Positions 44,853-54,005 of a stretch of 64,000 nt of DNA are shown piece after piece; within the stretch, counting starts at the first letter, position 1, and the number at the start of each line of letters is the position of its first letter. The DNA comes from Arthrobacter sp. H16F315 (GTDB taxonomy: Bacteria > Actinomycetota > Actinomycetes > Actinomycetales > Micrococcaceae). The notes under the pieces are model-generated. The model saw nothing but the letters and a program-made list of their open reading frames with translations, had not been told where the DNA came from and searched no databases. The translations under genes and the position numbers were made by a program. The stretch is from assembly GCF_024124825.1 (NCBI RefSeq), contig NZ_JAMXSS010000002.1, positions 806,001-870,000 on the forward strand, written 5' to 3'.

Positions 44853-45188
44853 ATGAAACTTCGCCTCGCCGCCCTGTCCGCTGCTGCCCTGATGATCGCG
44901 CTGACGGGCTGCGGGCAGGTGCAGGACGCCGCCAACAAGGCCGTCAGCGACGGCGCCTCCCAGGTTGCCACAGCTGCCGGGAGTGAAATCAAGAAGCAGG
45001 CGTGCTCCCTCGTGGCGGACGGCCTGGTCAGCGTAAAGGACAAGGAAGTGCTCGGCAGCCTGGTCTCCGGCGCGGAGAAAGCGGGAGTTCCCGCGGAGAT
45101 CGTCACTCCGCTGCGCCAGATCGCCGACTCCGGGGATCAGGCGCCGGCCGAGTCCGTCCAGGCTCTCCAGGACGCCTGCGCCAAGTAG
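44853..45188 (+). CDS. Small lipoprotein of unknown function
   Basis: 111-aa protein: signal peptide 'MKLRLAALSAAALMIALTGC' with lipobox Cys20. The mature part of about 90 residues is Ala-rich and mainly helical ('AANKAVSDGASQVATAAG', 'VQALQDACAK') with two further Cys. The start has a modest GGAT-type upstream signal. No named family recognised. It stands alone between pxpA and the LysR-domain gene. Confidence 0.8.
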   Translation: MKLRLAALSAAALMIALTGCGQVQDAANKAVSDGASQVATAAGSEIKKQACSLVADGLVSVKDKEVLGSLVSGAEKAGVPAEIVTPLRQIADSGDQAPAESVQALQDACAK

Positions 45189-45206
45189 CTCCCGGGCAGC
45201 GGCTCC

Positions 45207-45959
45207 TTAGCGCTTGCCTCTTTTCCTGGAACCTTTCCCGCGGCCCTTATCCGGGTTCGGGGCGTACCGTTGCGCCACCTTTGGCTTCTTTACGGCAGGG
45301 CCGCGCCGGTCAGGCTTCGGTTCCTTTTTGGGCTTTTCCTGGTTGGCAGAGGGCTGGCGGGAGCTCGCGGCAGTGCGGCCGCGGACAATTCCGATGAACT
45401 CCTCGATCACTTCATCAGTGGTTTCGCTGCGCCACGCCACTGCGATCTCCGTGGCGGGCGCCCCGGTCAGTTTGCGCGCCACAGTGTCCTTGACGTTGAA
45501 GTGGCGCGCCACGGACATGGGCAGGACAACGAGGCCGGCCCCGGTCGCCACCACCTGCAGCGCCATTTCCGGGCCTCCAAGTTCGGCGACGTCCAGGAAC
45601 GACTCCGTGGCGAGATCGGCCAGCGCCACTTCCTCGAACACGGAGATCTCATGTCCCTTGGGCGCCACCACCACTGGCTGTTCCTCGTACAGGGCAATAA
45701 CGCTCAAGCCCTCGCGCTCCACGGGCAGGCGGACAAAGCTCAGGTCGGCGGAACCGTCGCGCAGCACGGCGAGCTGGGTGCCGTCGTCGGACATAAAGGA
45801 ACGCAGCGGAACATCAGGCATCCGCTCTTCCCAGCGCCGCGTCCACTTGCCCGGCGTTACGCCGGCGACGTACGCGAAACGCAACTCCCGGGCGGCTGCT
45901 TCGGCCGGGACGGCGGTGGCTTCATCGGGGGTCTGGGGAGGTTCTTCTGCTGCGGACAC
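45207..45959 (-). CDS. LysR substrate-binding-domain protein lacking a DNA-binding domain
   Basis: About 250 aa. It has the LysR effector fold ('RELRFAYVAGVTPGKWTRRW', 'ALYEEQPVVVAPKGHEISVF', 'ATGAGLVVLPMSVARHFNV') but no N-terminal HTH, and ends in a long basic Lys/Arg/Pro tail. GTG start at 45959 lies about 7 bp after a TACTGT -10-like hexamer, so it may be leaderless; an ATG at 45989 is the alternative. It is divergent from the DUF5997 gene; this pairing recurs in actinobacteria and suggests a joint function, perhaps RNA/DNA contact through the basic tail. Confidence 0.78.
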   Translation of the reverse strand: MSAAEEPPQTPDEATAVPAEAAARELRFAYVAGVTPGKWTRRWEERMPDVPLRSFMSDDGTQLAVLRDGSADLSFVRLPVEREGLSVIALYEEQPVVVAPKGHEISVFEEVALADLATESFLDVAELGGPEMALQVVATGAGLVVLPMSVARHFNVKDTVARKLTGAPATEIAVAWRSETTDEVIEEFIGIVRGRTAASSRQPSANQEKPKKEPKPDRRGPAVKKPKVAQRYAPNPDKGRGKGSRKRGKR

Positions 45960-46049
45960 ATGTTCACAGTACCGCCCGGCCCGGCGCATGGCGGGTCTCA
46001 GGGTTCAGTACCGGTGCCCGCTCCCGCTCTGGCCGGATACCCTTGAACC

Positions 46050-46453
46050 ATGACCTCTGCAAACTCCCAGTCCATGAAGCCGGCCACCGTTGCCAAGAAG
46101 CTTGGCATCTACCTGCCCGCAACACCCCAGGAGTTCCAGGATTCGGTTATCAGCCGCGCCGATTTCGCCGAGCTCCAGGCCACCCCGCCGGAGTGGCTCG
46201 CGGAACTTCGCCGCAACGGCCCGCATCCCCGCCCGGTGGTTGCCCAGAAGCTTAACGTCTCCATCAGCGGCCTGGCCCGCGGCGGCGTCGAGGAGGCGCT
46301 GACGACGGCGGAGATCACCGCGCTGCTGCAGGCGCCCCGGCTTGGCTGGTCGCCGAACGCTCCACCCACGCCGCCGTCCGTGCCGAAGCCCAGCGGGTCA
46401 AGGATGAAGCCGCGAAGAAGGACACCAAAAACGAACGCAACTCGGCCGAATAG
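46050..46453 (+). CDS. DUF5997 family protein, frameshifted
   Basis: About 134-aa conserved actinobacterial protein of unknown function: 'MKPATVAKKLGIYLPATP', 'PEWLAELRRNGPHPRPVVAQ', 'LNVSISGLARGG'. The C-terminus is broken at a C4 run (46335-46338); adding one C restores 'AWLVAERSTHAAVRAEAQRV' and a Lys/Glu-rich tail. Start follows a TACCCT -10-like box by few bases, so the mRNA may be leaderless. Divergent from the LysR-domain gene. Confidence 0.78.
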
Positions 46454-46630
46454 CCGCTGAAGGCGGCGGGCAAGCTCAGTCCCGGTGCGGCCGGATGAAG
46501 TTCCCGCAACCGACATCGAACAACTGACACCCTCGGCCCCCAGCTGACCATTGACGGCCCGCCGTCCATGGACTCCAATGGAATCAGTGGAACCGCGCCC
46601 GCACCGGGCCGAATCCCTGGAGGTGTTGGA

Positions 46631-47260
46631 ATGGCGTCACCGTTCTTGTCCGCCCCGTTCGCGTTATGGCAATTCCTGGCGCTGGCCGCCGTTGTGGTGA
46701 TCGCTGCGGGAGCCTCGGTCTACCTGGTCCGCAAGCACCAGGCCGCAGAGGATGGCCTGCCGGATGCCGTTTTCTGGGATGCTTTCGCCGGGCTCGCCGT
46801 CGCCGTTCCGGCGGTAATCCTCCCCGCCCTGGCGGCACCTTGGGCCGGGCTCCTGCTCGCCATTCTCGCCGCCGCCGCGGCTGCCGCCAGCTACCTGGGG
46901 ACGCCCGGGATCGTCGAGAAGACGGCGGCCCGCCGGTTCGCCCGGGAGACTGCTGGCCGCAACGAACTCGCAGCCGCCCGGCACCGCGGCGCCCTGGCAC
47001 GATGGCAACGCTACGAACTCGACCCCGCGCATTGCATCGATTACCCCGCCATGAGCGACCCGCGGCAACCGGAGACGGCGGTGCTGATCCGGGCCATAAA
47101 GGCCGCAGAGCTGCACCGGGGCGGAACCGATCCCGGCTACGCCCCGGCTGTCGCCCGCCTGGAACAAGCCCTCGCCGAGGCCGAACGCGCCGCCGGGGTG
47201 CAACACAAGGCCCCGGTCCGCACCGCCGCCTTGGTGACGGCGGATCCCGTGCTCGGCTGA
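46631..47260 (+). CDS. Membrane protein of unknown function
   Basis: 209-aa protein with about three N-terminal helices ('ALWQFLALAAVVVIAAGASV', 'FAGLAVAVPAVILPALAAPW', 'GLLLAILAAAAAAASYLG') and a charged C-terminal cytoplasmic part with 'RWQRYELDPAHCIDYPAMSD' and a coiled-coil-like Ala/Glu segment. Start has GGAGG 7 nt upstream. The 'ELDPxxxIDYP' stretch is shared by several actinobacterial membrane proteins, but I cannot name the family. Confidence 0.72.
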   Translation: MASPFLSAPFALWQFLALAAVVVIAAGASVYLVRKHQAAEDGLPDAVFWDAFAGLAVAVPAVILPALAAPWAGLLLAILAAAAAAASYLGTPGIVEKTAARRFARETAGRNELAAARHRGALARWQRYELDPAHCIDYPAMSDPRQPETAVLIRAIKAAELHRGGTDPGYAPAVARLEQALAEAERAAGVQHKAPVRTAALVTADPVLG

Positions 47261-47327
47261 CGCCGGCGGCAACTCACCCGCGCGCGGCAACGCTCCGCAG
47301 CAACGCTCCGCAGCAAGCGGACCAGCA

Positions 47328-47810
47328 TTACAGCTCCACAGTGCCGCTTTCGCCCACGCTCATCCGGTTGTGCATAACCTTGGACTTAACCCACTGGAGC
47401 ACAGTCGCGGCCGTCCCGCCAGGGCTGGTCCAGTACTCGGCAGAGTCCGAATCGACATGCAGCAGCACCACGTCGGGGGTATCGGGACCGTCCGGGAACC
47501 AAGCCTCGACCATCTGGTTCCAGAGCCCGCGGATCTTCGTCGGGTCCGTAACAACTTCCGCCTTCCCGGCCACGGACACCCATTCCGTCCCTTTGCCGAA
47601 GGAGACGTTGACGGCCGGATGGGCCCGGACGTGGGCTACCTGGGAGGTGGTGGCGGAGGTGAAGAACCACATATCCCCGTCCTCCAACACGTCCTGGACG
47701 GCAAGCGGCCGGCTGACCAATGCGCCCTCGTTATTAACTGTGGTGAACATTCCGATCCGCGAATCGTTGATGATGTCCGTAACTTTGCTGATGTTTGCTG
47801 CGTCCGACAT
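47328..47810 (-). CDS. Pyridoxamine 5'-phosphate oxidase family protein (general stress protein 26-like)
   Basis: 160-aa FMN-binding split-barrel protein: 'IGMFTTVNNEGALVSRPLAV', 'MWFFTSATTSQVAHVRAHPA', 'GTEWVSVAGKAEVV' and a Trp-rich C-terminus. This matches GSP26-type proteins rather than true PdxH. It is preceded by a GTAAG-N4-CTTAC palindrome and a hairpin-forming leader, suggesting stress-related control. Confidence 0.87.
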   Translation of the reverse strand: MSDAANISKVTDIINDSRIGMFTTVNNEGALVSRPLAVQDVLEDGDMWFFTSATTSQVAHVRAHPAVNVSFGKGTEWVSVAGKAEVVTDPTKIRGLWNQMVEAWFPDGPDTPDVVLLHVDSDSAEYWTSPGGTAATVLQWVKSKVMHNRMSVGESGTVEL

Positions 47811-47867
47811 GCTGTCACCTCGTTCAGGTTCCGAACGGGGGAAGGTCCCCCTTCCGACAGCCTATTG

Positions 47868-47881
47868 GTAAGTGTGCTTAC
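47868..47881. promoter_or_regulatory. Palindrome upstream of the FMN stress-protein gene
   Basis: GTAAG-TGTG-CTTAC, 58 bp upstream of the start codon at 47810. Candidate operator; binder unknown. Confidence 0.4.
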
Positions 47882-47930
47882 TTATCAACAACTGCCGGCA
47901 GGAGGACCTTCCCGGTGTTGACTGCCGGGC

Positions 47931-49454
47931 TCAGTATCCCTTGGACAGAACCTTGCCCTTGAAGAACTCCGGGCGGAGCTTGTACATAACCAGCATCAGG
48001 ACCACTCCCAGCAGGATCACGCCCATGCCCAGGATGAACACGAGGCCGATTCCGCCGACCGATGAACCGGAACCGTACGCCGGGTCCATGGAGTCATACG
48101 CGGTCTTGAGGAACATCACCAGAAGGATAATGCCGCCCAGCAGCGGGGAGAGGAATTTGAAGAAGAACGAGTGCGCCCCCTTGAAGGCCTCGCTCCGGAA
48201 GAACCAGACGCAGGCCAGGGCCGTGATGCCGTAGTAGAAGCAGATCATCATGCCCAGGGCGGTGATGGTGTCCCACAACGCATTCTCGGAGGTGGTCCGG
48301 GTGACCACGTAGAACGCCGCGGCGGCGATGGCGGCGGCAATCGTGGCGTAGCTCGGAGACTTGAACGTGGGACTGATCTTGCCGAATTTCGCCGGCAGCG
48401 CCTGGTAATGGCCCATCGCCAGCAGCGTTCGTGCCGGGGAAACGAACGTCGACTGCAAGGACGCGGCCGAGCTGCTCAGGATGGACAGGGACATCAGGAT
48501 CGCGAACGGGCCCATCACCGGTCCGGCGAGGACCGCGAAGATACTTCCCTGGTTCTCGGGGTTTCCGGCACCCAGGCCTTCCTCTCCGACGCCGGCGAAA
48601 GACAGTGTCGCAAGGGCCACAGTCATGTAGATGATCACGATGACCAGCACTGTGACGGTGGCCGCTCGGCCCGGGGTCTTCTCCGGGTTGCGGGTTTCCT
48701 CGTTCATGGTCAACGTGACGTCCCAGCCCCAGTAAATGAAGATCGAGAGCGAGACGCCGGCGGCGAAAGCCGAGAAGGATCCAACGGCAAACGGGTTGAA
48801 CCAGTCGGGGGTGATCGCCGTGGCGTCAAAGGCTGTGCCGTTGGCGACGTGGCTAAAAGCGGCGATGGCGAACCAGCCGAGCACAAAGAGCTGGAACGCG
48901 ACGAGCACGTACTGGACACCCTTCGTCGTTTCCATGCCGCGGTAGGAGATCCAACAGGCCAGCGCGATGAACACCAGCGTGGTGGCGATGTTCACGGGCA
49001 GGTTCAGGGTCAGGTCAGCCAGATCGGGATTGCTGAACACCTGGGCCAGCATGAGGTAGAAGAAGTCAACGGCGACGGCCGCCAGGTTGGACAACACAAT
49101 GATCGTCGCGGCGATCAGTCCCCAGCCGCCCATCCAACCGATCCATGGACCGAAGGCGCGCGAGGCCCAGGTGAAGGATGTGCCGGCGTCGGGCATCGCG
49201 TTGTTCAGCTCCCGGTAACCGAATGCGACGAGCAGCATCGGAAAGAACCCCACCAGGAAGATGGCCGGCAACTGCACTCCGACCTCGGCGACAGTGGGCC
49301 CGAGGGCGGCGGTCAGGGTGTAGGCCGGGGCAATACAGGAAACGCCAATAACGACGGCGCCGATCAGTCCCACCGATCCGGCTTTCAGGCCCTTGGCGCT
49401 GAGTCCTGCGTGGGTATCGTGCGCGGTCTTGGCCGTCGCGTGTTCGGTGCTCAT
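47931..49454 (-). CDS. APC family amino acid/polyamine permease
   Basis: 507-aa transporter with 12 predicted helices: 'SVGLIGAVVIGVSCIAPAYT', 'PDAGTSFTWASRAFGPWIGW', 'CWISYRGMETTKGVQYVLVA'. It is cotranscribed behind the universal stress protein and putrescine oxidase genes (4-nt overlap with the former). Putrescine or a related amine is the likely substrate, judged from context. Confidence 0.88.
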   Translation of the reverse strand: MSTEHATAKTAHDTHAGLSAKGLKAGSVGLIGAVVIGVSCIAPAYTLTAALGPTVAEVGVQLPAIFLVGFFPMLLVAFGYRELNNAMPDAGTSFTWASRAFGPWIGWMGGWGLIAATIIVLSNLAAVAVDFFYLMLAQVFSNPDLADLTLNLPVNIATTLVFIALACWISYRGMETTKGVQYVLVAFQLFVLGWFAIAAFSHVANGTAFDATAITPDWFNPFAVGSFSAFAAGVSLSIFIYWGWDVTLTMNEETRNPEKTPGRAATVTVLVIVIIYMTVALATLSFAGVGEEGLGAGNPENQGSIFAVLAGPVMGPFAILMSLSILSSSAASLQSTFVSPARTLLAMGHYQALPAKFGKISPTFKSPSYATIAAAIAAAAFYVVTRTTSENALWDTITALGMMICFYYGITALACVWFFRSEAFKGAHSFFFKFLSPLLGGIILLVMFLKTAYDSMDPAYGSGSSVGGIGLVFILGMGVILLGVVLMLVMYKLRPEFFKGKVLSKGY

Positions 49455-50364
49455 GATGGGGCCTCTCCGGAGGTGTCATTCAACGTTGAATGGTTCTGGT
49501 GCTTGAGTTCGTAGCCGCTGGGTACCACAAACATCGGCACCGGAAGGGCGCGCAGGATGCGGTTCGCTGTGCTTCCCAGAAATATGGACCGCGGGTGGGC
49601 CAGCCGGCTAGAGCCGATGACCAGGATCTCCCCGTCCTCCCAGTCGAGGCCGTCTACGGCCTCTTCGATGCTCCGGCCCTGTGCAACGACCACATCCGTG
49701 GCGGCCGAGAGCGGGTCACCGGAAGGGCTGGCCGGCGCGGCGTCCGCGACAGTCTTTTCGGCGTACTCGCGGGCGGCCTCGGCCGACGCTGCCGAATCAC
49801 CGCCGTCAAGAGCGAGCAACGACACCACCCGCAGCGGCACGGACCGGTTCGCTGCCATGCCGATGGCGAAGTCGAGCAGCTTCTCCGCCCCCGTCCGGGT
49901 GCCGAGTCCACAACTGATCCGGGCCAGGGCCTCCGTCCGGTGGTAGCCGCGGGGGGCCAAGGCCACCGGAACGGTCGATGCGTGGAGCAGCGCGCTGGCT
50001 ACCGACCCGATGGTAAATCGCTTAAAAGCCCGTTGCTGGTGGCCCCGATCACGAGGACGTCGGCCCCCAGCTCCTCGGCCGCCTGGATCAGTGTCCGGGC
50101 GTCGGAATCTCCGCTGCGGATATGGGCCCGCGCCGGGACGTCCGCCGGAACGAGGGCAAGGGCCTCGTCGAGCCATTGTTGTGCCTGCTCGTTCAGCAGC
50201 GTCTCGAAACCGGCCTTGGGTGCATGGGCGGCGGCTACCTGCTGGATTTCGGGCACTGCCAGCACCAAATCCAGGCTGGCACCGCGGCCCCGGGCCAGCG
50301 AGATGGCCAGGTTAATGGCATCGTGGCCTCTCGCATTGGCTGAATATCCCACTACATAACGCAT
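49451..50364 (-). CDS. Universal stress protein with two UspA domains, frameshifted
   Basis: About 304 aa in two tandem UspA domains. Domain 1 has 'MRYVVGYSANARGHDAINLA' and 'ADVLVIGATSNGLL'; domain 2 has 'EDGEILVIGSSRLAHPRSIF', 'STANRILRALPVPMFVVPSG'. The break falls in domain 1's C-terminus near 50022-50027 (T4A2 run on the coding strand); one base restores 'RFTIGSVASALLHASTVPVA'. Start MRYVVGYS with AAAGGA upstream. It lies between the oxidase and the permease genes, as USP genes often accompany transporters. Confidence 0.85.
49477..49492. promoter_or_regulatory. 16-bp perfect palindrome at the 3' end of the usp gene
   Basis: CATTCAACGTTGAATG sits in the last codons of the usp gene, 23 bp upstream of the permease start. 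It could be an internal operator or a chance palindrome in coding sequence. Confidence 0.3.
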
Positions 50365-50413
50365 CTGGCCGGTCCTTTCTGGAGGGTTGCGCGGGCTGGG
50401 CCGTAAAAAAGGG

Positions 50414-51805
50414 CTAATTGGCGGAGACAGACGCGCGGTCTGCCGCCGCGGCGATCCGGGCCGCCGTGTGGCGCCCCATCCGGACTGCGCCGTCGACATG
50501 CTGGTAGCCCTCAGCGGCGAGATCGGAGGAGGACCAGTAGATCGGACCAACGGGTGCGTGCTGGTCCTTTCCGTAGCGATGCAGTCCACCCAGGTCGTAG
50601 CTGGAAGCATAGGCGCCGCGCGTCCACTCCTCGGACCCCCAGTCCGACTCGTAGTAGACCTCCGGTTCGAGGGCTTTGTCCCCCAGGAAGCCGGCGATCG
50701 ATTCGAGGATGGTGCGGCGGCGTTCCTCGGCGCTGAGCTCGAACATGGCGTCGGCCTTCTCATCCGAGATAAAGCCGACCAGGGTGCCGCGGGGGTCCTC
50801 GTGGTTGGTGTTGTCGTAGACCTCCTGGACCAGGGCGCCGGCGCCGAAGCAGGTTCCGGAGAGTCCGTCCTCGCGCCAGAACGGGGTGCTGTAGACGGCA
50901 TGGACCTTGATCACCAGTCCCAGCGACTGGTGCTGGTGCATCTGGTGCTGGCGGCGCGGCAGCGGCGGATTGAACGAGACCCGGGAGTACAGGTTGGGCG
51001 GGACGGCCATAATAACGAACCGCGCGTTCACAGTGGCACGGTCCGATACGGCGGTGACACGCTGCTCCCCGCCCGCGTCCGCGCTCCAGTTGACGGTGCG
51101 CACCGGACTGTCCAATACAACGTCGTTCCCCAGTTCGGCGGCCATCAGGACCGAGACCTGCTGCATTCCCCCAACGACGCGCTTGTCGAGGATAAAGTCC
51201 TCATCGGTGAGGTGGCTGAAGGATCCTGCGGAGGCAGCCATCAGCACCGCCTGCAGGGCCGAAAAAGCGTGGGCCGGCTTGGTCAGCATGCCACCTGCAA
51301 TAAAGAGGCCGATATTGTTGCAGGCTTCCTCATCCGTGGAGTTCTCCCGCAGCCAGTGGTGGAAGGAGATGGTGTCCAACTCTCGGGCCTTGGGATGCGC
51401 CCACGGCTCGGTGGGGCCAATCTCGGCGGCGAGGGAGTCCAGCAGCGCCGTGAGCTTGTCCATTTCGGTCGCGGTCCTCTCGCTGACCGGGAAGGTAGCC
51501 CCCGAATAGAGCGTGCGCTTACCGTTGGATCCGATATAGACGGACTCGCCGTCGCGGTAGCGGGAATAGGTGTGGAGGCCCAGCTCGTCGAGGAGCGCCA
51601 GCAGTTCGGTCTGATCCGGGGAGACCCACTGGCCACCGATTTCGAGCATGGCGCCATCGATGGTATCGGTCCAGGTGCGGCCGCCAACGCGGTCGCGCGC
51701 TTCCAGCACGGCCACGCTTAGGCCGGCCTTTTTCAGTTCACGGGCTGCGGTCAGCCCGGCGGGCCCGGCTCCGACAATAACGACGTCGCGGTCAAGTTCC
51801 AGCAT
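50414..51805 (-). CDS. puo: Putrescine oxidase (FAD-dependent amine oxidase)
   Basis: 463-aa flavoenzyme oxidising putrescine to 4-aminobutanal, ammonia and hydrogen peroxide. Rossmann 'VVIVGAGPAGLTAARELKKA', 'RDRVGGRTWTDTIDGAMLEI', 'GGQWVSPDQTEL', and the C-terminal FAD motif 'AAEGYQHVDGAVRMGRHTAA' match characterised Rhodococcus putrescine oxidase very closely over the whole length. It is divergent from the TetR gene across a 23-bp palindrome and heads the oxidase-USP-permease operon. Confidence 0.93.
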   Translation of the reverse strand: MLELDRDVVIVGAGPAGLTAARELKKAGLSVAVLEARDRVGGRTWTDTIDGAMLEIGGQWVSPDQTELLALLDELGLHTYSRYRDGESVYIGSNGKRTLYSGATFPVSERTATEMDKLTALLDSLAAEIGPTEPWAHPKARELDTISFHHWLRENSTDEEACNNIGLFIAGGMLTKPAHAFSALQAVLMAASAGSFSHLTDEDFILDKRVVGGMQQVSVLMAAELGNDVVLDSPVRTVNWSADAGGEQRVTAVSDRATVNARFVIMAVPPNLYSRVSFNPPLPRRQHQMHQHQSLGLVIKVHAVYSTPFWREDGLSGTCFGAGALVQEVYDNTNHEDPRGTLVGFISDEKADAMFELSAEERRRTILESIAGFLGDKALEPEVYYESDWGSEEWTRGAYASSYDLGGLHRYGKDQHAPVGPIYWSSSDLAAEGYQHVDGAVRMGRHTAARIAAAADRASVSAN

Positions 51806-51841
51806 GATGTCCTCTCCGTGGCCGCGAAGTGATGCGGCCCA

Positions 51842-51864
51842 CTAAATGAATGCCATTCATTTAG
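51842..51864. promoter_or_regulatory. TetR operator between puo and its regulator
   Basis: Perfect inverted repeat, arms CTAAATGAATG and CATTCATTTAG around a single C. It is 37 bp upstream of puo and 111 bp upstream of the tetR start. Position and symmetry fit a shared operator for both divergent genes. Confidence 0.75.
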
Positions 51865-51974
51865 ACTCGACTATAGACCCATCGGGTGCGCTAGGGAAGA
51901 CCTTCAGGCGAAGAAAATTCGGACGCAAAGTAAGGGCAGAATGGGAGAACCGCCCCACAGCAGAAAGGCCAGGA

Positions 51975-52663
51975 ATGCCGGCATCAACCAGTGCCCCCGC
52001 AGAACCGCACCGCCAGGGCGCAAAACCCCGCCGCAGGGCTGGCCGGCCTGCTGCCGCCATCCTCGATCAGGACGTCATCACCGTGGCGGCGCTTCAGCTC
52101 ATCGGCAAGAGCGGCTACGGCGGATTTACGATGGCCGCATTGGCGCGGACGCTCAACGTCGCTCCGTCGGCCTTGTACAACCACGTCTCGTCCAAACAGG
52201 ACGTACTGGTGCTGGTCCAGGACCACCTCACGTCCTTCGTTGACGTGTCAGCCTTCGACGCCGAACCGTGGGACCAGGCCGTGCGCAGGTGGGCCTGGAG
52301 CTACCGGAACGTGTTCTCCCAGCACACCCCCTGATCCCGGTGATTGCAGTGCTCCCGGTCACCGACGCGCCCAAGACCCTCGCCATGTACGAGGCCGTCA
52401 GCGCCGGATTCGGCCGAGCCGGTTTCCCGCAGGAGCGGATTATTTCCGCAATTGTGGCCCTGGAATCCTTCATTTTCGGCTCGGCGTATGACGTCACTGC
52501 ACCCGCGGACATTTTTGACTCCGGCCGAATGGCTGCGTCGACACCGAATTTCACGGAAGCCGTGGCTCGCCTGGCCGAGCAAGGGCACGCGAATCAGGCC
52601 GACGCCGCATTTGAGCTGGGACTCGACACGCTTGTCACCGGTTTCGGCGCGCTGCGGGTCTAG
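51975..52663 (+). CDS. TetR family regulator of the putrescine operon, frameshifted
   Basis: About 229 aa after restoring one C. N-terminal HTH 'VITVAALQLIGKSGYGGFTM', 'LARTLNVAPSALYNHVSSKQ'; C-terminal ligand domain 'LPVTDAPKTLAMYEAVSAGF', 'FDSGRMAASTPNFTEAVARL'. A TGA stop arises at the C5 run 52327-52331; one more C gives 'SQHTPLIPVIAVLPV'. Start at 51975 has AAAGG 6 nt upstream; the longer frame would begin inside the operator palindrome. Presumed repressor of puo. Confidence 0.85.
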
Positions 52664-52704
52664 CCGTCCGGGTCCGGCCCTCCGAAGGGCCCGGGAGCGC
52701 ACAA

Positions 52705-52732
52705 AGAACCCCGGTCCGAAGACCGGGGTTCT
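52705..52732. terminator. Bidirectional terminator hairpin between tetR and tRNA-Leu
   Basis: Perfect 12-bp stem AGAACCCCGGTC/GACCGGGGTTCT with a CGAA loop, directly beyond the tRNA-Leu 3' end on the minus strand and 42 bp after the tetR stop on the plus strand. Confidence 0.85.
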
Positions 52733-52738
52733 AGTGCG

Positions 52739-52822
52739 TGCGCGAGGGGGGGATTTGAACCCCCACGCCCTTTCGGACACTGGCACCTGAAGCCAGCGCG
52801 TCTGCCGTTCCGCCACTCGCGC
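52739..52822 (-). tRNA. tRNA-Leu (anticodon CAG)
   Basis: 84-nt class II tRNA on the minus strand. Acceptor stem GCGCGAG/CTCGCGC plus discriminator A, anticodon stem CTGGC/GCCAG with loop TTCAGGT (anticodon CAG), a long variable arm and a T-arm with GGGGG-TTCAAAT-CCCCC. The CCA end is not encoded. A terminator hairpin follows immediately. Confidence 0.95.
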
Positions 52823-53264
52823 GCAACTTCTTCCACTTAATCCGGGCCCGGAATCCGGACCGCCAACCTCGTGAAAGCAGCGAGATCAAGCATAACGGAC
52901 AAGAGCGGGAAAAGGCCAATCGACCCCCGGAGGGGGGACCCCGGCGGAGCCGAAGGGGCCAGCTAGGGGAAGACTTCAGCCACCCGCCGCACCCGGAATC
53001 CGGCTCCGGCCGGCACCCGGGATGCGACCGCCGCGGAGAAACGGAGGTCTTCGCGCCGGGCGGATTAAGCAGGTGTCAGCGCACGTCAGGAGGGCTCCGA
53101 GGTATTTTCCCTGGCACGCAGCGGTGGCCCGCATTAAGGCCATTTCCAGACTCGCCCAGTAGTATCTGATTAGGAGTGCCCGTTACCAGCGGGCTCCCGC
53201 AGATGCGGGAAACCGAGTTCCGGACAGAATTCTGCCCTGCAGTCGTCACGAAAGGAGAAGGACC
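52823..53264. other. Intergenic stretch of 442 bp upstream of the fhaA operon
   Basis: Contains the tRNA-Leu promoter side and the leader of the cell-wall operon; AAAGGAGA precedes the fhaA start. No gene-like frame and no clear -35/-10 pair I could single out. Confidence 0.5.
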
Positions 53265-54005
53265 ATGGGATTGCTGGACAAAGTCGAGCGCGGCATCGAA
53301 AAGGCCGTCCGCGGGGTCTTCTCCACCGGTTCCCGCGCCCAGGTTGAGCCGGTCGAGATTGCCAGCCACCTCCGCCGCCAGGTGGATAACAAGGCCATCA
53401 CCATCGCGGCGGGGCGGACCCTTGCTCCCAACGTCTTTGACATCCTCCTCAGTGACTCCGACTTCGAGCGGGCCCAGGAATGGGGCACTCCCCTTGCGGA
53501 AGAACTGTGCGATGTTGTGATCAACCACGTTCGCAGCCAGGGGTACACCCTCCAGGGCCCGGTCCGGATCAGTTTCCGCCGTGATGAGGAACGCCGCGCC
53601 GGAGCCTTCGAAATCACGTCGCGGACCGAAAAGACCCCCTCCGCCCCGCAGCCGGCGGGGCATGGCGGCATGCCGGCCACACCGACGCGCCAGCCCTCTC
53701 GGATGCAGCCGGTTCTGGACATCGATGGGCAGCGGTACTCGCTGAACGCTCCGTCAATCGTTTTGGGACGTTCTTCCGAAGCAGACATCCTCATCGACGA
53801 CACCGGCGTTTCCCGCCGCCACCTGGAAATCCGGACGGGGCAGGGGACCGCCCAGGCCGTCGATCTGGGCTCCACCAACGGCAGCTACGTCAACGGCCAC
53901 AAGGTCGTGGGGTCCTCGGAACTCACCGACGGCACCACAATCACTATGGGACGGACCAAAATCATCTTCCGCCTTTTGCCCGCCAACCCGGGTGGCCGCC
54001 GGTGA
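53265..54005 (+). CDS. fhaA: FhaA: DUF3662 and FHA domain protein
   Basis: 246-aa cytoplasmic signalling protein. N-terminal DUF3662 domain ('GLLDKVERGIEKAVRGVFST', 'VEIASHLRRQVDNKAITIAA'), Pro-rich linker, then a C-terminal FHA domain binding phospho-threonine ('IVLGRSSEADILIDDTGVSR', 'DLGSTNGSYVNGHKV'). In mycobacteria FhaA is phosphorylated by PknB and links the kinase to the MurJ flippase. First gene of an eight-gene signalling/elongation block. Confidence 0.92.
   Translation: MGLLDKVERGIEKAVRGVFSTGSRAQVEPVEIASHLRRQVDNKAITIAAGRTLAPNVFDILLSDSDFERAQEWGTPLAEELCDVVINHVRSQGYTLQGPVRISFRRDEERRAGAFEITSRTEKTPSAPQPAGHGGMPATPTRQPSRMQPVLDIDGQRYSLNAPSIVLGRSSEADILIDDTGVSRRHLEIRTGQGTAQAVDLGSTNGSYVNGHKVVGSSELTDGTTITMGRTKIIFRLLPANPGGRR

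Noticed and set aside
52327..52334. In-frame TGA in tetR as selenocysteine or a short functional form
   Set aside because: No SECIS-type hairpin or selenocysteine context. One added C restores the family protein over its full length.
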